Positions 1-8,121 of a stretch of DNA of 64,000 nt are shown one piece after another. The notes beneath the pieces are model-generated. The model ran no database searches, was not told the origin of the DNA, and saw only the letters and a program-made list of their open reading frames with translations. The position numbers were made by a program, and so were the translations under genes. Position 1 is the stretch's first letter. Every line of letters starts with the position of its first letter. The DNA comes from Pseudomonas mucoides (lineage in GTDB: Bacteria > Pseudomonadota > Gammaproteobacteria > Pseudomonadales > Pseudomonadaceae): assembly GCF_015461845.1 (NCBI RefSeq), contig NZ_JACOPW010000005.1, positions 408,629-472,628 on the forward strand. Reading direction: 5' to 3'.

Positions 1-36
1 TGCGAGCATGAGAGTGGCGAGGGTCCGATGGGTCAT
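1..36 (-). CDS. N-terminal fragment of small exported protein (window edge)
   Basis: Only the first 12 codons are inside the window. They read MTHRTLATLMLA, the start of a signal peptide, and are preceded by a GGAG ribosome-binding site. In other pseudomonads the gene next to mobA encodes a small YgdI/YgdR-type lipoprotein, so that is the likeliest identity. This rests on context and a 12-residue match to memory only; the lipobox lies outside the window. Confidence 0.45.
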   Translation of the reverse strand, partial: MTHRTLATLMLA

Positions 37-115
37 GAGTGTATCTCCGAATAAGAATTCTTTTGGTTACTGAGCTTGTAGACGTACACAACGCACGCAA
101 GTTCCTTGGCTAGTG

Positions 116-715
116 TCATTCTGACACGGTATGCGCGCTTAGCAATTCCGGGGTGTTCAGGTTGGCCAGTCGAGGGTCGTTGTCTGCGCATTGCAGGGCG
201 GTTGCCTCCAGTTTACGCATGATGCGTCCAGGGCTGCGTTCACCTTCATTCCATGCCGTGTCGAACGCGGCGCAGAGAGCGACAGGGATAACGCACAGCA
301 ACGGTTCCCAATGTGCACCCTGGCGCAGCATCAGCGGTTTGTCCGGATGCTGGCTGGCCATTTCGCGCATGCTGAGGAGCAGGGCATCGTCGATGCGGGG
401 CACGTCGCACGGTAAGACCAACAAATAAGGATGACGGGCAGCCTTGAGGCCGGCGCGAATCCCGGCGAGGGGGCCGGGAAAATCGCCTTCGTCGTCATGG
501 ACCAACTGATCAGCGTAGGGCGCGTATTTATCCAGGTTCCTGTTGCACGAGATGATCAGGTCATTGCTCAGGTCGCGGGTCTTGCGATGCAGGTGCGCGA
601 TCAGCGGCGCGCCGTGCCATTCCAGCAAACCCTTGTCCTGACCGCCCATGCGTTGGCCGCGGCCACCTGCCAGGAGCAGAATGGAGCAGGGTGGCAATGC
701 CGGGTTCGAGGTCAT
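116..715 (-). CDS. mobA: Molybdenum cofactor guanylyltransferase MobA
   Basis: MobA transfers GMP from GTP to Mo-molybdopterin, giving the MGD form of the cofactor used by DMSO-reductase-family enzymes; it is cytosolic. The 199-residue protein has the nucleotidyltransferase signature LLAGGRGQRMGGQDKG near residues 14-29, where the Gly-rich loop and Lys bind GTP. LPCDVPRI near residue 100 is the usual metal-binding DxP region. The length fits the family. The ATG has a GGAG seven bases upstream. The gene diverges from moaB-moeA, another cofactor pair, which supports the assignment. Confident on fold and function. Confidence 0.93.
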   Translation of the reverse strand: MTSNPALPPCSILLLAGGRGQRMGGQDKGLLEWHGAPLIAHLHRKTRDLSNDLIISCNRNLDKYAPYADQLVHDDEGDFPGPLAGIRAGLKAARHPYLLVLPCDVPRIDDALLLSMREMASQHPDKPLMLRQGAHWEPLLCVIPVALCAAFDTAWNEGERSPGRIMRKLEATALQCADNDPRLANLNTPELLSAHTVSE

Positions 716-796
716 GGCGGGTCTCCATGGGGGCGCTGAAAAAGTGAAGCGCTGTGATATAACACCGAGCTGTTTTTCCTACAACTGGACGAGCCT

Positions 797-1336
797 ATGA
801 AAGCCAAGGCTGATGTACCTTTCGCGCCGCTTAACATTGCGGTGCTGACTGTCAGTGATACCCGAACCCTGGAAACCGATACGTCAGGTCAGGTTTTTGT
901 CGACCGCTTGAGCGCCGCCGGCCACAACCTGGCCGCTCGGGTTCTGCTTAAAGATGATCTCTACAAAATCCGCGCGCAAGTCGCCAACTGGATTGCCGAT
1001 GAGGTGGTGCAGGTGGTTCTGATCACTGGCGGTACCGGGTTCACGGGGCGCGACAGCACGCCAGAAGCGGTGAGTTGCCTGTTGGACAAGCAGGTAGATG
1101 GGTTTGGTGAGCTGTTCCGGCAGATTTCCGTTGCGGACATTGGTACCTCGACCGTCCAGTCCCGGGCGCTGGCCGGTTTGGCCAACGGTACGCTGGTCTG
1201 CTGCTTGCCCGGTTCAACCAATGCCGTGCGCACTGGCTGGGATGGGATTCTCGCCGAACAGCTGGATTCCCGGCATCGTCCCTGCAATTTCGTCGCTCAC
1301 TTGAAGCAGGCGCAACCCTGTGAATCCCGTGGGTAA
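797..1336 (+). CDS. moaB: Molybdenum cofactor biosynthesis protein MoaB
   Basis: A MogA/MoaB-family protein of 179 residues that binds molybdopterin and is thought to adenylylate it before metal insertion. The family motif TGGTGFTGRDSTPEAV (about residues 76-91) and the C-terminal CLPGSTNAVR are visible. Family members form cytosolic trimers. The downstream moeA reading frame begins before this gene stops, so the two are probably translationally coupled. The Pseudomonas MoaB2-type protein and E. coli MoaB are equally good comparisons. Whether it is catalytic, like MogA, cannot be settled from the sequence. Confidence 0.9.
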   Translation: MKAKADVPFAPLNIAVLTVSDTRTLETDTSGQVFVDRLSAAGHNLAARVLLKDDLYKIRAQVANWIADEVVQVVLITGGTGFTGRDSTPEAVSCLLDKQVDGFGELFRQISVADIGTSTVQSRALAGLANGTLVCCLPGSTNAVRTGWDGILAEQLDSRHRPCNFVAHLKQAQPCESRG

Positions 1337-2546
1337 GCCAGGTAAAACCGGCAGCCTGATGCCGGTCGAGGTGGCGCTGGCGCGCTTGCTGGAAATGGCA
1401 GAGGCCTCGCCCATCCGCGAGCGTGAGCGTTTGCCTGTGGCGCTAGTTCAGGGGCGCGTGCTCGCCGATGACCTGGTTTCAACCCTTGATCTGCCACCTT
1501 GGCCAAACAGCGCCATGGATGGCTACGCCCTGCGGGCCGCTGACTGGACGGGTGAACCGTTGGTGGTCAGTCAGAAGATCTTTGCAGGTCAGGCGCCCGA
1601 ACCGCTACAACCCGGCACCTGTGCCCGCATCTTTACCGGTGCACCGGTGCCAGCAGGTGCCGACTGTGTCGAGATGCAGGAAAATGCCGAGGTTCAGGCG
1701 GATGATCGAGTCCGTTTCATCGAGCCCATGACCCCCGGTCAGAACATCCGGCCACAAGGTCAGGAGACAACGGTGGGCGAGCTTGTTTTACCGGCCGGTA
1801 CGCGCCTTGGATCAATCGAACAGGGTTTGGCGGCATCGCTGGGCTGCGCTGAGCTCGATGTTGTTCGCAAGGTCCGTGTTGCGGTTCTCTCTACCGGAGA
1901 TGAATTGGTTGAACCGGGCCAGGCCCTGGGCCCAGGACAAATCTACAACAGCAATCGCGTGTTGCTGTGCAGTTGGTTGCAACGCCTGGGTTGTGAAGTC
2001 ATCGATGCCGGTATTCTTCCAGATGATCTGGAGACCACTCGTGTTCGCCTGGCTGAGTTGAACGAGGTTGATCTGATCCTCTCAACTGGCGGAGTGTCGG
2101 TTGGCGAAGCCGATTTCCTCGGCATGGCCTTGCGCGAAGCGGGCGAGTTGACGCTATGGAAGCTCGCCATCAAACCGGGTAAGCCGCTGACTTTCGGGCA
2201 TTATCGCGGTGTGCCCGTGATTGGTTTGCCCGGCAACCCGGCGTCGACATTGGTCACTTTTGCGTTATTGGCAAAGCCCTATCTTCTGCGCCGTCAGGGT
2301 GTAAAAGAGGTCGAGCCATTGAAGTTCCAGGTGCCGGCCGGGTTTGTCTGGCCAAAGGCGGGCAATCGACGGGAATACTTGCGTGGTCGCCTGGAGAATG
2401 GTCGGGCGATCATTTACAAGAATCAGAGCTCCGGCGTACTTCGCAGTGCCGCCTGGGCCGATGGCCTGGTTGAAGTGTTGGAAGATCGCACGTTGATCGA
2501 GGGTGAATATGTAGTGTTCATTCCTCTGAGCGAAGTTCTGAACTGA
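1320..2546 (+). CDS. moeA: Molybdopterin molybdenumtransferase MoeA
   Basis: MoeA inserts molybdate into adenylylated molybdopterin. Visible landmarks are NSAMDGYALR (domain 1), IFTGAPVPAGAD, a MoCF-like domain with VLSTGDELVEPG and STGGVSVGEADF, and GLPGNPAST followed by the C-terminal beta domain ending EYVVFIPL. The 408-residue length matches the family. I kept the GTG start because it overlaps moaB by 17 bp; an ATG at 1359 (MPVEVALARL) aligns about as well with the E. coli N-terminus and may be the real start. Its partners in the window are MobA and MoaB. Confidence 0.92.
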   Translation: MNPVGKPGKTGSLMPVEVALARLLEMAEASPIRERERLPVALVQGRVLADDLVSTLDLPPWPNSAMDGYALRAADWTGEPLVVSQKIFAGQAPEPLQPGTCARIFTGAPVPAGADCVEMQENAEVQADDRVRFIEPMTPGQNIRPQGQETTVGELVLPAGTRLGSIEQGLAASLGCAELDVVRKVRVAVLSTGDELVEPGQALGPGQIYNSNRVLLCSWLQRLGCEVIDAGILPDDLETTRVRLAELNEVDLILSTGGVSVGEADFLGMALREAGELTLWKLAIKPGKPLTFGHYRGVPVIGLPGNPASTLVTFALLAKPYLLRRQGVKEVEPLKFQVPAGFVWPKAGNRREYLRGRLENGRAIIYKNQSSGVLRSAAWADGLVEVLEDRTLIEGEYVVFIPLSEVLN

Positions 2547-2565
2547 CGCGTAGGGCTCAGTTGCC

Positions 2566-2593
2566 GCAAGCCCGGTAAAGCGCCGGGTCTTGC
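2566..2593 (+). terminator. Hairpin downstream of moeA
   Basis: GCAAGCCCGG pairs with CCGGGTCTTGC with a bulge, making a strong GC stem between convergent moeA and the small membrane-protein gene. No clear T-tract follows, so it may only be an mRNA 3-prime-end stabiliser or a weak terminator. Confidence 0.4.
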
Positions 2594-2608
2594 GTGCATG
2601 GCTGACGC

Positions 2609-2917
2609 TTAACGAACCAGAAGTGTCACGACCTGATCAAAGCGGCTGTTGGCAACCCAACCCAACAGGCCGAGGACGACCGCTGCCCCGCCTGCCGAAT
2701 AGGCAAGTCTGTGTTTGATGGATTTGACGTCATTGCGCACTTCATCCATGTCTCTTCGGATGTATTTCAGATGAGTTTCCAGTTCAATGACGCGAGGTTC
2801 CATGTCAACTCCTGCAGCGGGTTTTGCGTTGTTGTTGAATTCAGCCTGATGATTGGTGCGATTTTCCGAGAACGGCTTTACCGGAGGGAGCGGCAACTTG
2901 ATGTCATGGGTTTGCAT
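2609..2917 (-). CDS. Small coiled-coil protein with C-terminal membrane anchor
   Basis: A 102-residue protein without a recognised family name. The N-terminal third is Pro/Asn-rich and probably unstructured. Residues of about 45-75 (ELETHLKYIRRDMDEVRNDV and following) form a predicted amphipathic coiled coil. A single hydrophobic helix follows (AGGAAVVLGLLGWVA), then a short tail. This coiled-coil-plus-TM layout resembles phage XhlA-type proteins, but it sits in ordinary chromosome with no phage genes nearby. I chose the ATG at 2917 because AAGGAG lies about ten bases upstream; an upstream in-frame ATG at 2938 is possible. Function unknown. Confidence 0.65.
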   Translation of the reverse strand: MQTHDIKLPLPPVKPFSENRTNHQAEFNNNAKPAAGVDMEPRVIELETHLKYIRRDMDEVRNDVKSIKHRLAYSAGGAAVVLGLLGWVANSRFDQVVTLLVR

Positions 2918-3236
2918 GGAGAAAGACGCTCCTTGCATCTATGCCCTTTGAATAGCCGAAGCTCATATAATTTGCTTTTGTAACCTTTGGTGAGTGTCTA
3001 CTCATTGCCTGCACATCCCTGTGTGGTTGCTTTTGATGACGTATAGCCGCCGAAACCAAGGTGAACCATTCGCCCTGGCGGGTCAATTAAGCCGATTCCT
3101 CATATATCGTAAGAAAATATCCCGACCTGTAGGACCGCAAACCAGCATGCCTCGAAAAATCTCAACGTCGTGCGACCTTTATAGGGGGCAGTGAGGTCAA
3201 CATCTCCTGAATGAATTCCAATCAGGAGCTACGACA
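2918..3236. other. Intergenic region between divergent small membrane protein and lipid kinase
   Basis: This 319-bp stretch holds no convincing gene. It is AT-richer than its surroundings (for example CATATAATTTGC at about 2965-2976, and CATATATCGTAAGAAAATAT before 3121) and presumably carries promoters for both divergent genes. The yegS-side end contains an inverted repeat around the ribosome-binding site, listed separately. Confidence 0.5.
3204..3228 (+). promoter_or_regulatory. Hairpin that could mask the lipid kinase Shine-Dalgarno
   Basis: CTCCTGA (3204-3210) and TCAGGAG (3222-3228) are perfect 7-bp complements separated by 11 bases. The second arm contains the AGGAG that serves the ATG at 3237, so the folded mRNA would hide the ribosome-binding site. 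Whether this has regulatory meaning is inference. Confidence 0.45.
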
Positions 3237-4154
3237 ATGAGTGAGCGCAAGGCGCTGTTGATTCTGCATGGCAAGCAGGCACTCAACGAGGAGGTCCGCG
3301 CGGCTGTCGAAGGCAAGCGCAAGCAAGGGTGGACACTGGCCGTGCGGTTGACCTGGGAAGCGGGGGACGCGCAGCGCTGGGTGGAAGAAGCGTTGAGCGC
3401 AGGCTATACGCAACTGATTGCCGGCGGCGGCGACGGCACGTTACGCGATATTGCCGAGGCCCTGGCGGCGCACCCGAATCAGGCCAGCCTGGTCTTGATG
3501 CCATTGGGTACGGCCAATGATTTTGCTCGCGCGGCTGGCGTGCCTTTAGCACCGGCGCTGGCACTGGATCTTCTGGAGGTTGCGCCACACGCTATCGATC
3601 TGGGGGAAGTAGGAGGCCAGGTCTTTCTGAACATGGCCACGGGCGGTTTCGGCAGTCAGGTCACGGCCAATACGTCAGAAGACCTGAAAAAAGTCCTCGG
3701 CGGCGCAGCGTATCTGTTTACCGGCTTATCACGCTTCAGCGAGTTGCATGCGGCTTATGGCGAGTTGCAGGGGCCGGACTTTCATTGGAGCGGCGAGCTA
3801 TTGGCGCTCGGTATCGGCAATGGTCGGCAGGCGGGAGGCGGGCATGTGCTATGTCCGGAGGCGCTGGCTGACGATGGTCTGCTGGATATCAGTATTTTAC
3901 CGGCACCGCAGGAAGTGGTCGGTACGTTGAAAAACCTGCTGGCCGATGGCTTTGGCATCGATAACATGTTCGTGCGCGCTCGTTTGCCCTGGGTCGAGAT
4001 CAAGGTCTCGGAAGGTCTGCACATCAACCTTGATGGCGAACCTCTGGAGGGCGACAACCTGCGCTTTACGGCGCGTGCCGCAGCGTTGCGCGTGCATTTG
4101 CCGGAAAATTCACCCCTGTTGAGTACATTGCAGTCAGCTAATCGTCCAGGCTGA
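3237..4154 (+). CDS. yegS: YegS-type lipid kinase
   Basis: A DAGK-catalytic-domain protein of 305 residues, the normal YegS length. Members phosphorylate lipids such as phosphatidylglycerol or diacylglycerol with ATP at the inner membrane surface. The glycine-rich nucleotide loop GGGDGTLRDI is at about residues 62-71, and LGTANDFARA at about 90-99 is the second signature. The C-terminal beta-sandwich ends INLDGEPLEG, the typical DGE motif. The ATG at 3237 has AGGAG at good spacing. The 3-prime end overlaps the convergent response-regulator gene by 17 bp. The lipid substrate cannot be told from sequence. Confidence 0.88.
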   Translation: MSERKALLILHGKQALNEEVRAAVEGKRKQGWTLAVRLTWEAGDAQRWVEEALSAGYTQLIAGGGDGTLRDIAEALAAHPNQASLVLMPLGTANDFARAAGVPLAPALALDLLEVAPHAIDLGEVGGQVFLNMATGGFGSQVTANTSEDLKKVLGGAAYLFTGLSRFSELHAAYGELQGPDFHWSGELLALGIGNGRQAGGGHVLCPEALADDGLLDISILPAPQEVVGTLKNLLADGFGIDNMFVRARLPWVEIKVSEGLHINLDGEPLEGDNLRFTARAAALRVHLPENSPLLSTLQSANRPG

Positions 4155-4797
4155 TGATTTGCTCGCGTACGGCAAACAGGACAAGGCCGGCGACATCGTA
4201 GATCTGCAGGCGCTTCATGATCTGCGAGCGGTGGGTTTCAACCGTCTTGATACTGAGGCTCAGGCCATTGGCGATTTCCCGGGTGGATTTTCCGCGAACA
4301 ATCAGTCGCAGGATTTCCAGTTGCCGGGCTGTCAGGTTATGTGATTCTTGCGTTTCCGGCTGCTGCTTCTGGTTCCGGATCAGCGCCTGATTGATGACCG
4401 TGTGGGCGATGGCAGGGCTGAGGTAGCGTTCGTTGTTGCGCAGGGCATCCAGCGCATGTTCCAGCTCGGTGGCCGTGGTGTCCTTGAGTAAATAGCCATG
4501 AGCACCGGACTCCAGCGCTTGCATGATGAGCGCGGGATCGGTGTGCATCGACAGAATCAGTACCTTGCTTTGCGGGCGTACCCGCTTGAGTCGCTGCAAG
4601 GCTTCAAGACCGCTGGTCTCCTTCATGGAGATATCCAGTAGGACGATGTCAGGGGACAGTTTCTCGACCATTTCGAGCAGCTGCGAGCCGTCATTGGCCT
4701 CGCCAACTACCGCATAGCCGGGAATGTCCAACACCAGGGCGCGTACGCCAGCCCTGATCAGCGAGTGGTCATCCACCAGAAGTAAATTACAAGTCAA
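4138..4797 (-). CDS. NarL/LuxR-family response regulator
   Basis: A 219-residue two-component regulator. The receiver domain (about 1-125) shows VDDH, the phospho-acceptor in LLDIS (Asp55) and the conserved Lys in YLLKD. The LuxR-type helix-turn-helix (about 152-210) contains LTARQLEILRLIVRGKSTREIA and VETHRSQIMKRL-type segments. The start codon is TTG at 4797 (the only usable start ahead of the receiver acidic pocket), and it overlaps the kinase stop codon by four bases. This implies tight translational coupling with that kinase. Its targets cannot be inferred. Confidence 0.88.
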   Translation of the reverse strand: MTCNLLLVDDHSLIRAGVRALVLDIPGYAVVGEANDGSQLLEMVEKLSPDIVLLDISMKETSGLEALQRLKRVRPQSKVLILSMHTDPALIMQALESGAHGYLLKDTTATELEHALDALRNNERYLSPAIAHTVINQALIRNQKQQPETQESHNLTARQLEILRLIVRGKSTREIANGLSLSIKTVETHRSQIMKRLQIYDVAGLVLFAVREQIISLDD

Positions 4798-5687
4798 TGC
4801 AAAACCTTATTCGTACTGGCCCGTTCGAGCGCACGGGGCGCCCAGGGGAAAAGTGCTTCGATTTGAGTGCCTTTGCCCAGCACGCTACTCACGGCCAGGG
4901 TCCCGCCCAACTGATCGATCCGTTCCTGCATCCCGGCCATCCCCCGCTGTCCCTCTCGACCGGGATCAACCGCGGGTGCGAAACCCTGGCCGTCGTCGCT
5001 GATCAATAGTGTCAGGCCTTGGGGCATGCGCTGTAGTCGGACCAGAAGATTTTTTGCATCGGCGTGGCGCAAAATATTGGTCACTGCTTCCTGGGTGATT
5101 CGAAAGGCTGCCACCGCCATTTCTTCCGGGACGCCGGTCAACCGTTGATGGCATTCCAGGCTCCAGTGCAGCGAGGTGTTGGCCAGGGTCTTGAGCAGAT
5201 GCGCACGCAGACTGGCCTCCAGCCCGAGACTCGTCAATTGCCTGGGATTAAGGATGGCCGAGACGTCACGAACTTTGGTCAGGGTTTCTTCCAGCGTGTC
5301 GCAGAGCACCGAACACTGGCCCTGCATTTCATCAGGCATCCGACGTTTGAGCCATTCACTTTGCAGTTTTGCGGCGGTCAGCAACTGGCCAATATCGTCG
5401 TGCAATTCTCTGCTCAGACGATGACGTTCATTTTCCTGTACTTCCAACAAGCGGTCCGCCAGCTCTTGCGGTTCAAATTTTATCGACTGGCTCGAGAGGC
5501 GATCCTGGACCCGGACGCAGGCCAGTGCCGCGAGATTGAACGCCAACAAGCTCAGTGCAAGGGAGGTGGAGAAACCGAAGACCAGCAGGCTGCCAAGTGC
5601 CGAACAGGTGCACAGCAATAGCGTGAGCCGTCGAGCGTTTTTCTGGGACGGTGGCCATGAGGTGACTGACTTGAGGCTGGCGTACAT
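4794..5687 (-). CDS. Membrane sensor histidine kinase (HisKA_3, NarX/DegS class)
   Basis: A histidine kinase of about 297 residues. Two closely spaced hydrophobic segments (about 20-60) span the membrane with almost no periplasmic loop, so the signal is probably sensed in or at the membrane. The dimerisation/phosphotransfer helix has NERHRLSRELHDDIGQ with phospho-acceptor His96. The HATPase domain shows an EAVTNILRHA N-box, DDGQGF and GMAGMQERIDQLGG. The start is uncertain: ATG at 5687 opens the hydrophobic region, while the frame continues to a TTG at 5861 through an Arg/Ser-rich stretch that looks non-coding. It precedes and overlaps the response-regulator gene. Confidence 0.82.
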   Translation of the reverse strand: MYASLKSVTSWPPSQKNARRLTLLLCTCSALGSLLVFGFSTSLALSLLAFNLAALACVRVQDRLSSQSIKFEPQELADRLLEVQENERHRLSRELHDDIGQLLTAAKLQSEWLKRRMPDEMQGQCSVLCDTLEETLTKVRDVSAILNPRQLTSLGLEASLRAHLLKTLANTSLHWSLECHQRLTGVPEEMAVAAFRITQEAVTNILRHADAKNLLVRLQRMPQGLTLLISDDGQGFAPAVDPGREGQRGMAGMQERIDQLGGTLAVSSVLGKGTQIEALFPWAPRALERASTNKVLH

Positions 5688-6103
5688 AGCGGATGGAGCC
5701 AATGAATGTTCGCTGCGGGCAGACCGGCCATAGTGGCTGACGGGTCTCTGTCTGAAAAGCTGTAGTGACTCGTCTTGAGCAGAGCGGGCTCCTCTGGTGG
5801 AACCACAGCCTTTAGCGGCTTGCTCTGATCTGAAGTCCACTTTGCCATTAATTGGCGTCAACTAATGGGCGGCATAATACCACTTAAGATACCGTTGGTC
5901 GCGTTTGGTATATATGCCCATAGCGTCAGGCAATAACGCGATGGACGAGAGTTCCACTATGGAAAAGTTTTACGAAGGGGAGTAACGATTAATATCGAGT
6001 TGTCGCGCAAAGGCATGAAATATTCAATTGCGACATGAGCCCACTCATTTATAGAGCGGCTGCATGGCAATAAGAATACACATGGCTAAGTTGTCAGACT
6101 CAT
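5688..6103. other. Intergenic region upstream of the kinase/regulator pair
   Basis: I see no gene in these 416 bp. The part from 5862 is AT-richer than the surrounding coding DNA and includes TGGTATATATGCC near 5910, a plausible promoter element. An N-terminal extension of the kinase up to 5861 cannot be wholly excluded. Confidence 0.4.
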
Positions 6104-6574
6104 TCAAGCCTGCCGTTCCGAATAGGAAACGAGCGTAAACGGTTTGGAATTAACCGGTAACTGAAAATGACTCTGTCCGACCTGCAGCGCAAAGGCTTCG
6201 ATCAGGGAGGTCTGTTCGCTGTCATCCAGGCTGAGCTGCCCGGTGGTCTGATCGATGAGTTCGAGTTGCCAGGCCATCAGCGTGAAGCAATCCTTCAGCG
6301 CGCCCAAGGCGTGCTCGTGCAGGTCAATGTGGGGGTGGGCGTGGTTCAGCAAACCGTGAATATGCAGGGAAAACTCCGACACGGCTTCCAGCGCCAGGGC
6401 ATCGGCCCGGCTTGCCAGTTTGAGCAGGCTGCTGAGCATGCAATCGATTGCGTCCTTGTCATTGCTGATCAACTGCAGATGGCTCAGGCACTCCTCCGAC
6501 TTGGCCAGAAGTGTTTCCGCCTCGACAAGAAACTCTGGCAAACGCTGAGCCCACTGCTTGGGTTTCTTCGGCAT
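6104..6574 (-). CDS. Unrecognised alpha-helical protein upstream of cheV
   Basis: A 156-residue protein I do not recognise. It is almost entirely amphipathic helix with regularly spaced Leu and acidic residues and no signal peptide or membrane segment, so it is probably cytosolic. It contains a histidine-rich turn (HGLLNHAHPHIDLHEHA, about residues 78-95). The four-helix-bundle look suggests something like a histidine phosphotransfer or chemotaxis-adaptor fold, but the HxxKG-type phosphotransfer motif is absent. The start at 6574 has GGAGA six bases upstream; an in-frame ATG at 6586 is less well placed. It diverges from cheV across a 462-bp gap. A motility or signalling role is only a guess from position. 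Confidence 0.65.
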   Translation of the reverse strand: MPKKPKQWAQRLPEFLVEAETLLAKSEECLSHLQLISNDKDAIDCMLSSLLKLASRADALALEAVSEFSLHIHGLLNHAHPHIDLHEHALGALKDCFTLMAWQLELIDQTTGQLSLDDSEQTSLIEAFALQVGQSHFQLPVNSKPFTLVSYSERQA

Positions 6575-7036
6575 GCTTATCTCCACAACGTCATGTCAAA
6601 TGAGGGGATGTCGCGTATGTCGACCAGGACGTCCAACGTCCCGACGCTGCCATGCCGGCATGAGATCGCGCTCCTGCAGGCCTGAGTGCAGGCTTGGGAA
6701 CTCGAGAGGGTGGATGGCCACTTACCTGCGATCGCACACAAAAGCCTGACTCCGTTCATGCAATGAGAATGGCGTCACATTAATGGCTATTGGATATCGC
6801 GAATATCAGGTTGGACCTGATTGTTAATAGGGGAATCCCTTACACGAGGGAACCTAACGTGCAAACCGTGGTCGCGCCGTCGGGAGTGAAGCAGATGAAT
6901 CGCGGATGCAGTAAACCATGATGTTATTGTGACATCAATGCTCGATCGTGGCATTTTGTCTCAGGGTCAAGATTTGGCAATAACAGCCGATAACCCTCTT
7001 TAAGTGAATTAATCAGAACAAGCCCAGGAGTCATTA
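6575..7036. other. Long intergenic region upstream of cheV
   Basis: This 462-bp stretch has no convincing gene. The first half is GC-rich; the second half (about 6770-7030) is AT-richer and includes inverted-repeat-like GATATCGCGAATATC near 6793-6807. The cheV-proximal end holds a sigma-28-like promoter, listed separately. Confidence 0.45.
6967..6993 (+). promoter_or_regulatory. Sigma-28 (FliA)-type promoter of cheV
   Basis: TCAAGATT at 6967-6974, an 11-bp spacer and GCCGATAA at 6986-6993. The downstream element is an exact match to the flagellar sigma-28 -10 consensus GCCGATAA, and the spacing is the canonical 11. The upstream element matches TAAAGTTT at five of eight positions. It ends 43 bp before the cheV ATG, which fits motility-linked expression. 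Confidence 0.75.
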
Positions 7037-7972
7037 ATGGCCGGCATTCTCGACACGGTAGACCAACGCACGCAACTGGTGGGTGAGAATCGCCTGGAAA
7101 TTCTCATGTTTCGCCTGGCTGGCCGGCAATTGTTTGCGATCAACGTCTTTAAAGTGCAGGAAGTGCTGCAACTGCCCAAGCTGACCCTGATGCCACAGCG
7201 TCATCCATTCGTCTGCGGCGTGGTCAATTTGCGCGGCCAGACGTTGCCGGTGATCGACCTGTCCCAGGCCATCGGCATGCGTCCGCTGATCCCGAGCCCG
7301 ACCAGCACGATCATCGTCACCGAGTACAACCGCTCGGTGCAGGCATTCCTGGTTGGCGGTGTGGATCGCATCGTCAACATGAACTGGGAAGCCATTCTGC
7401 CGCCGCCGACCAGCGCCGGTCGCCAGCATTACCTCACGGCGATCAGCAAGGTCGATGACCAGTTGGTGGAAATCATCGACGTCGAGAAAGTCCTGGCCGA
7501 AATCGTGCCGTACAACGCCAAAGTCTCGCGCGAAAAACTCGACGATCCGGTACTCGAACGCGCCCGTGGGCGTGAAGTGCTGCTGGTCGACGACTCCAAT
7601 GTCGCACTGTCGCAATTGCGCGACACCCTGGGCCAGTTGGGTGTGAAGATGCACATTGCCAGCGACGGCTTGAAGGCGTTGAACATGCTCAAGGCCTGGG
7701 CGGACACGGGCGTGTCCATGACGGACAAGCTGTTGATGGTGTTCACCGACGCCGAAATGCCGGAAATGGACGGCTATCGCCTGACCACCGAAATCCGTAA
7801 TGACCCGCGTCTGCGCGGCCTTTATGTGGTCCTGCACACCTCCCTGTCGGGAAGCTTCAACGACTCGATGGTGAAGAAAGTCGGCTGCGACAACTTCCTC
7901 TCCAAATTCCAGCCGGACAAACTCGTCGACGTGGTGCGCCAGCGCCTGATGCTCGACGAAGTCCCGGCCTGA
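7037..7972 (+). CDS. cheV: Chemotaxis adaptor CheV
   Basis: A 311-residue CheW-receiver fusion that couples chemoreceptors to CheA and adjusts signalling when phosphorylated. The CheW-like domain (about 15-170) has LAGRQLFAINVFKVQEVL and VVNLRGQTLPVIDL. The receiver domain (about 180-305) has LLVDDS, phospho-acceptor Asp238 in MVFTDAEMPEMDGY, and a LSKF segment carrying the conserved Lys. Length and domain order are standard for CheV. AGGAG precedes the ATG. A sigma-28-type promoter lies just upstream, so it is probably expressed with late flagellar and chemotaxis genes although no other che gene is nearby. Confidence 0.94.
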   Translation: MAGILDTVDQRTQLVGENRLEILMFRLAGRQLFAINVFKVQEVLQLPKLTLMPQRHPFVCGVVNLRGQTLPVIDLSQAIGMRPLIPSPTSTIIVTEYNRSVQAFLVGGVDRIVNMNWEAILPPPTSAGRQHYLTAISKVDDQLVEIIDVEKVLAEIVPYNAKVSREKLDDPVLERARGREVLLVDDSNVALSQLRDTLGQLGVKMHIASDGLKALNMLKAWADTGVSMTDKLLMVFTDAEMPEMDGYRLTTEIRNDPRLRGLYVVLHTSLSGSFNDSMVKKVGCDNFLSKFQPDKLVDVVRQRLMLDEVPA

Positions 7973-7999
7973 TCATGATCAAGGACTGGCCACTTTCCC

Positions 8000-8037
8000 T
8001 GTAGGAGCGAGCCGCCCGGAGCAGGCTCGCTCCTACA
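8000..8037. repeat. Single REP-type hairpin
   Basis: TGTAGGAGCGAG and CTCGCTCCTACA are exact inverted arms around a short GC loop. This is the GTAGGAGCGAGC variant of the Pseudomonas REP family, between cheV and the MOSC gene; it could also act as a 3-prime-end structure for cheV mRNA. Confidence 0.75.
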
Positions 8038-8121
8038 AGGGGGCAGTGCTCTGTTTTCAGCCTTTGATTCGGTGACCAAGCTCGTATAGGGTGGCCTTTT
8101 TTGACCATCAGGGAGCTGGCC

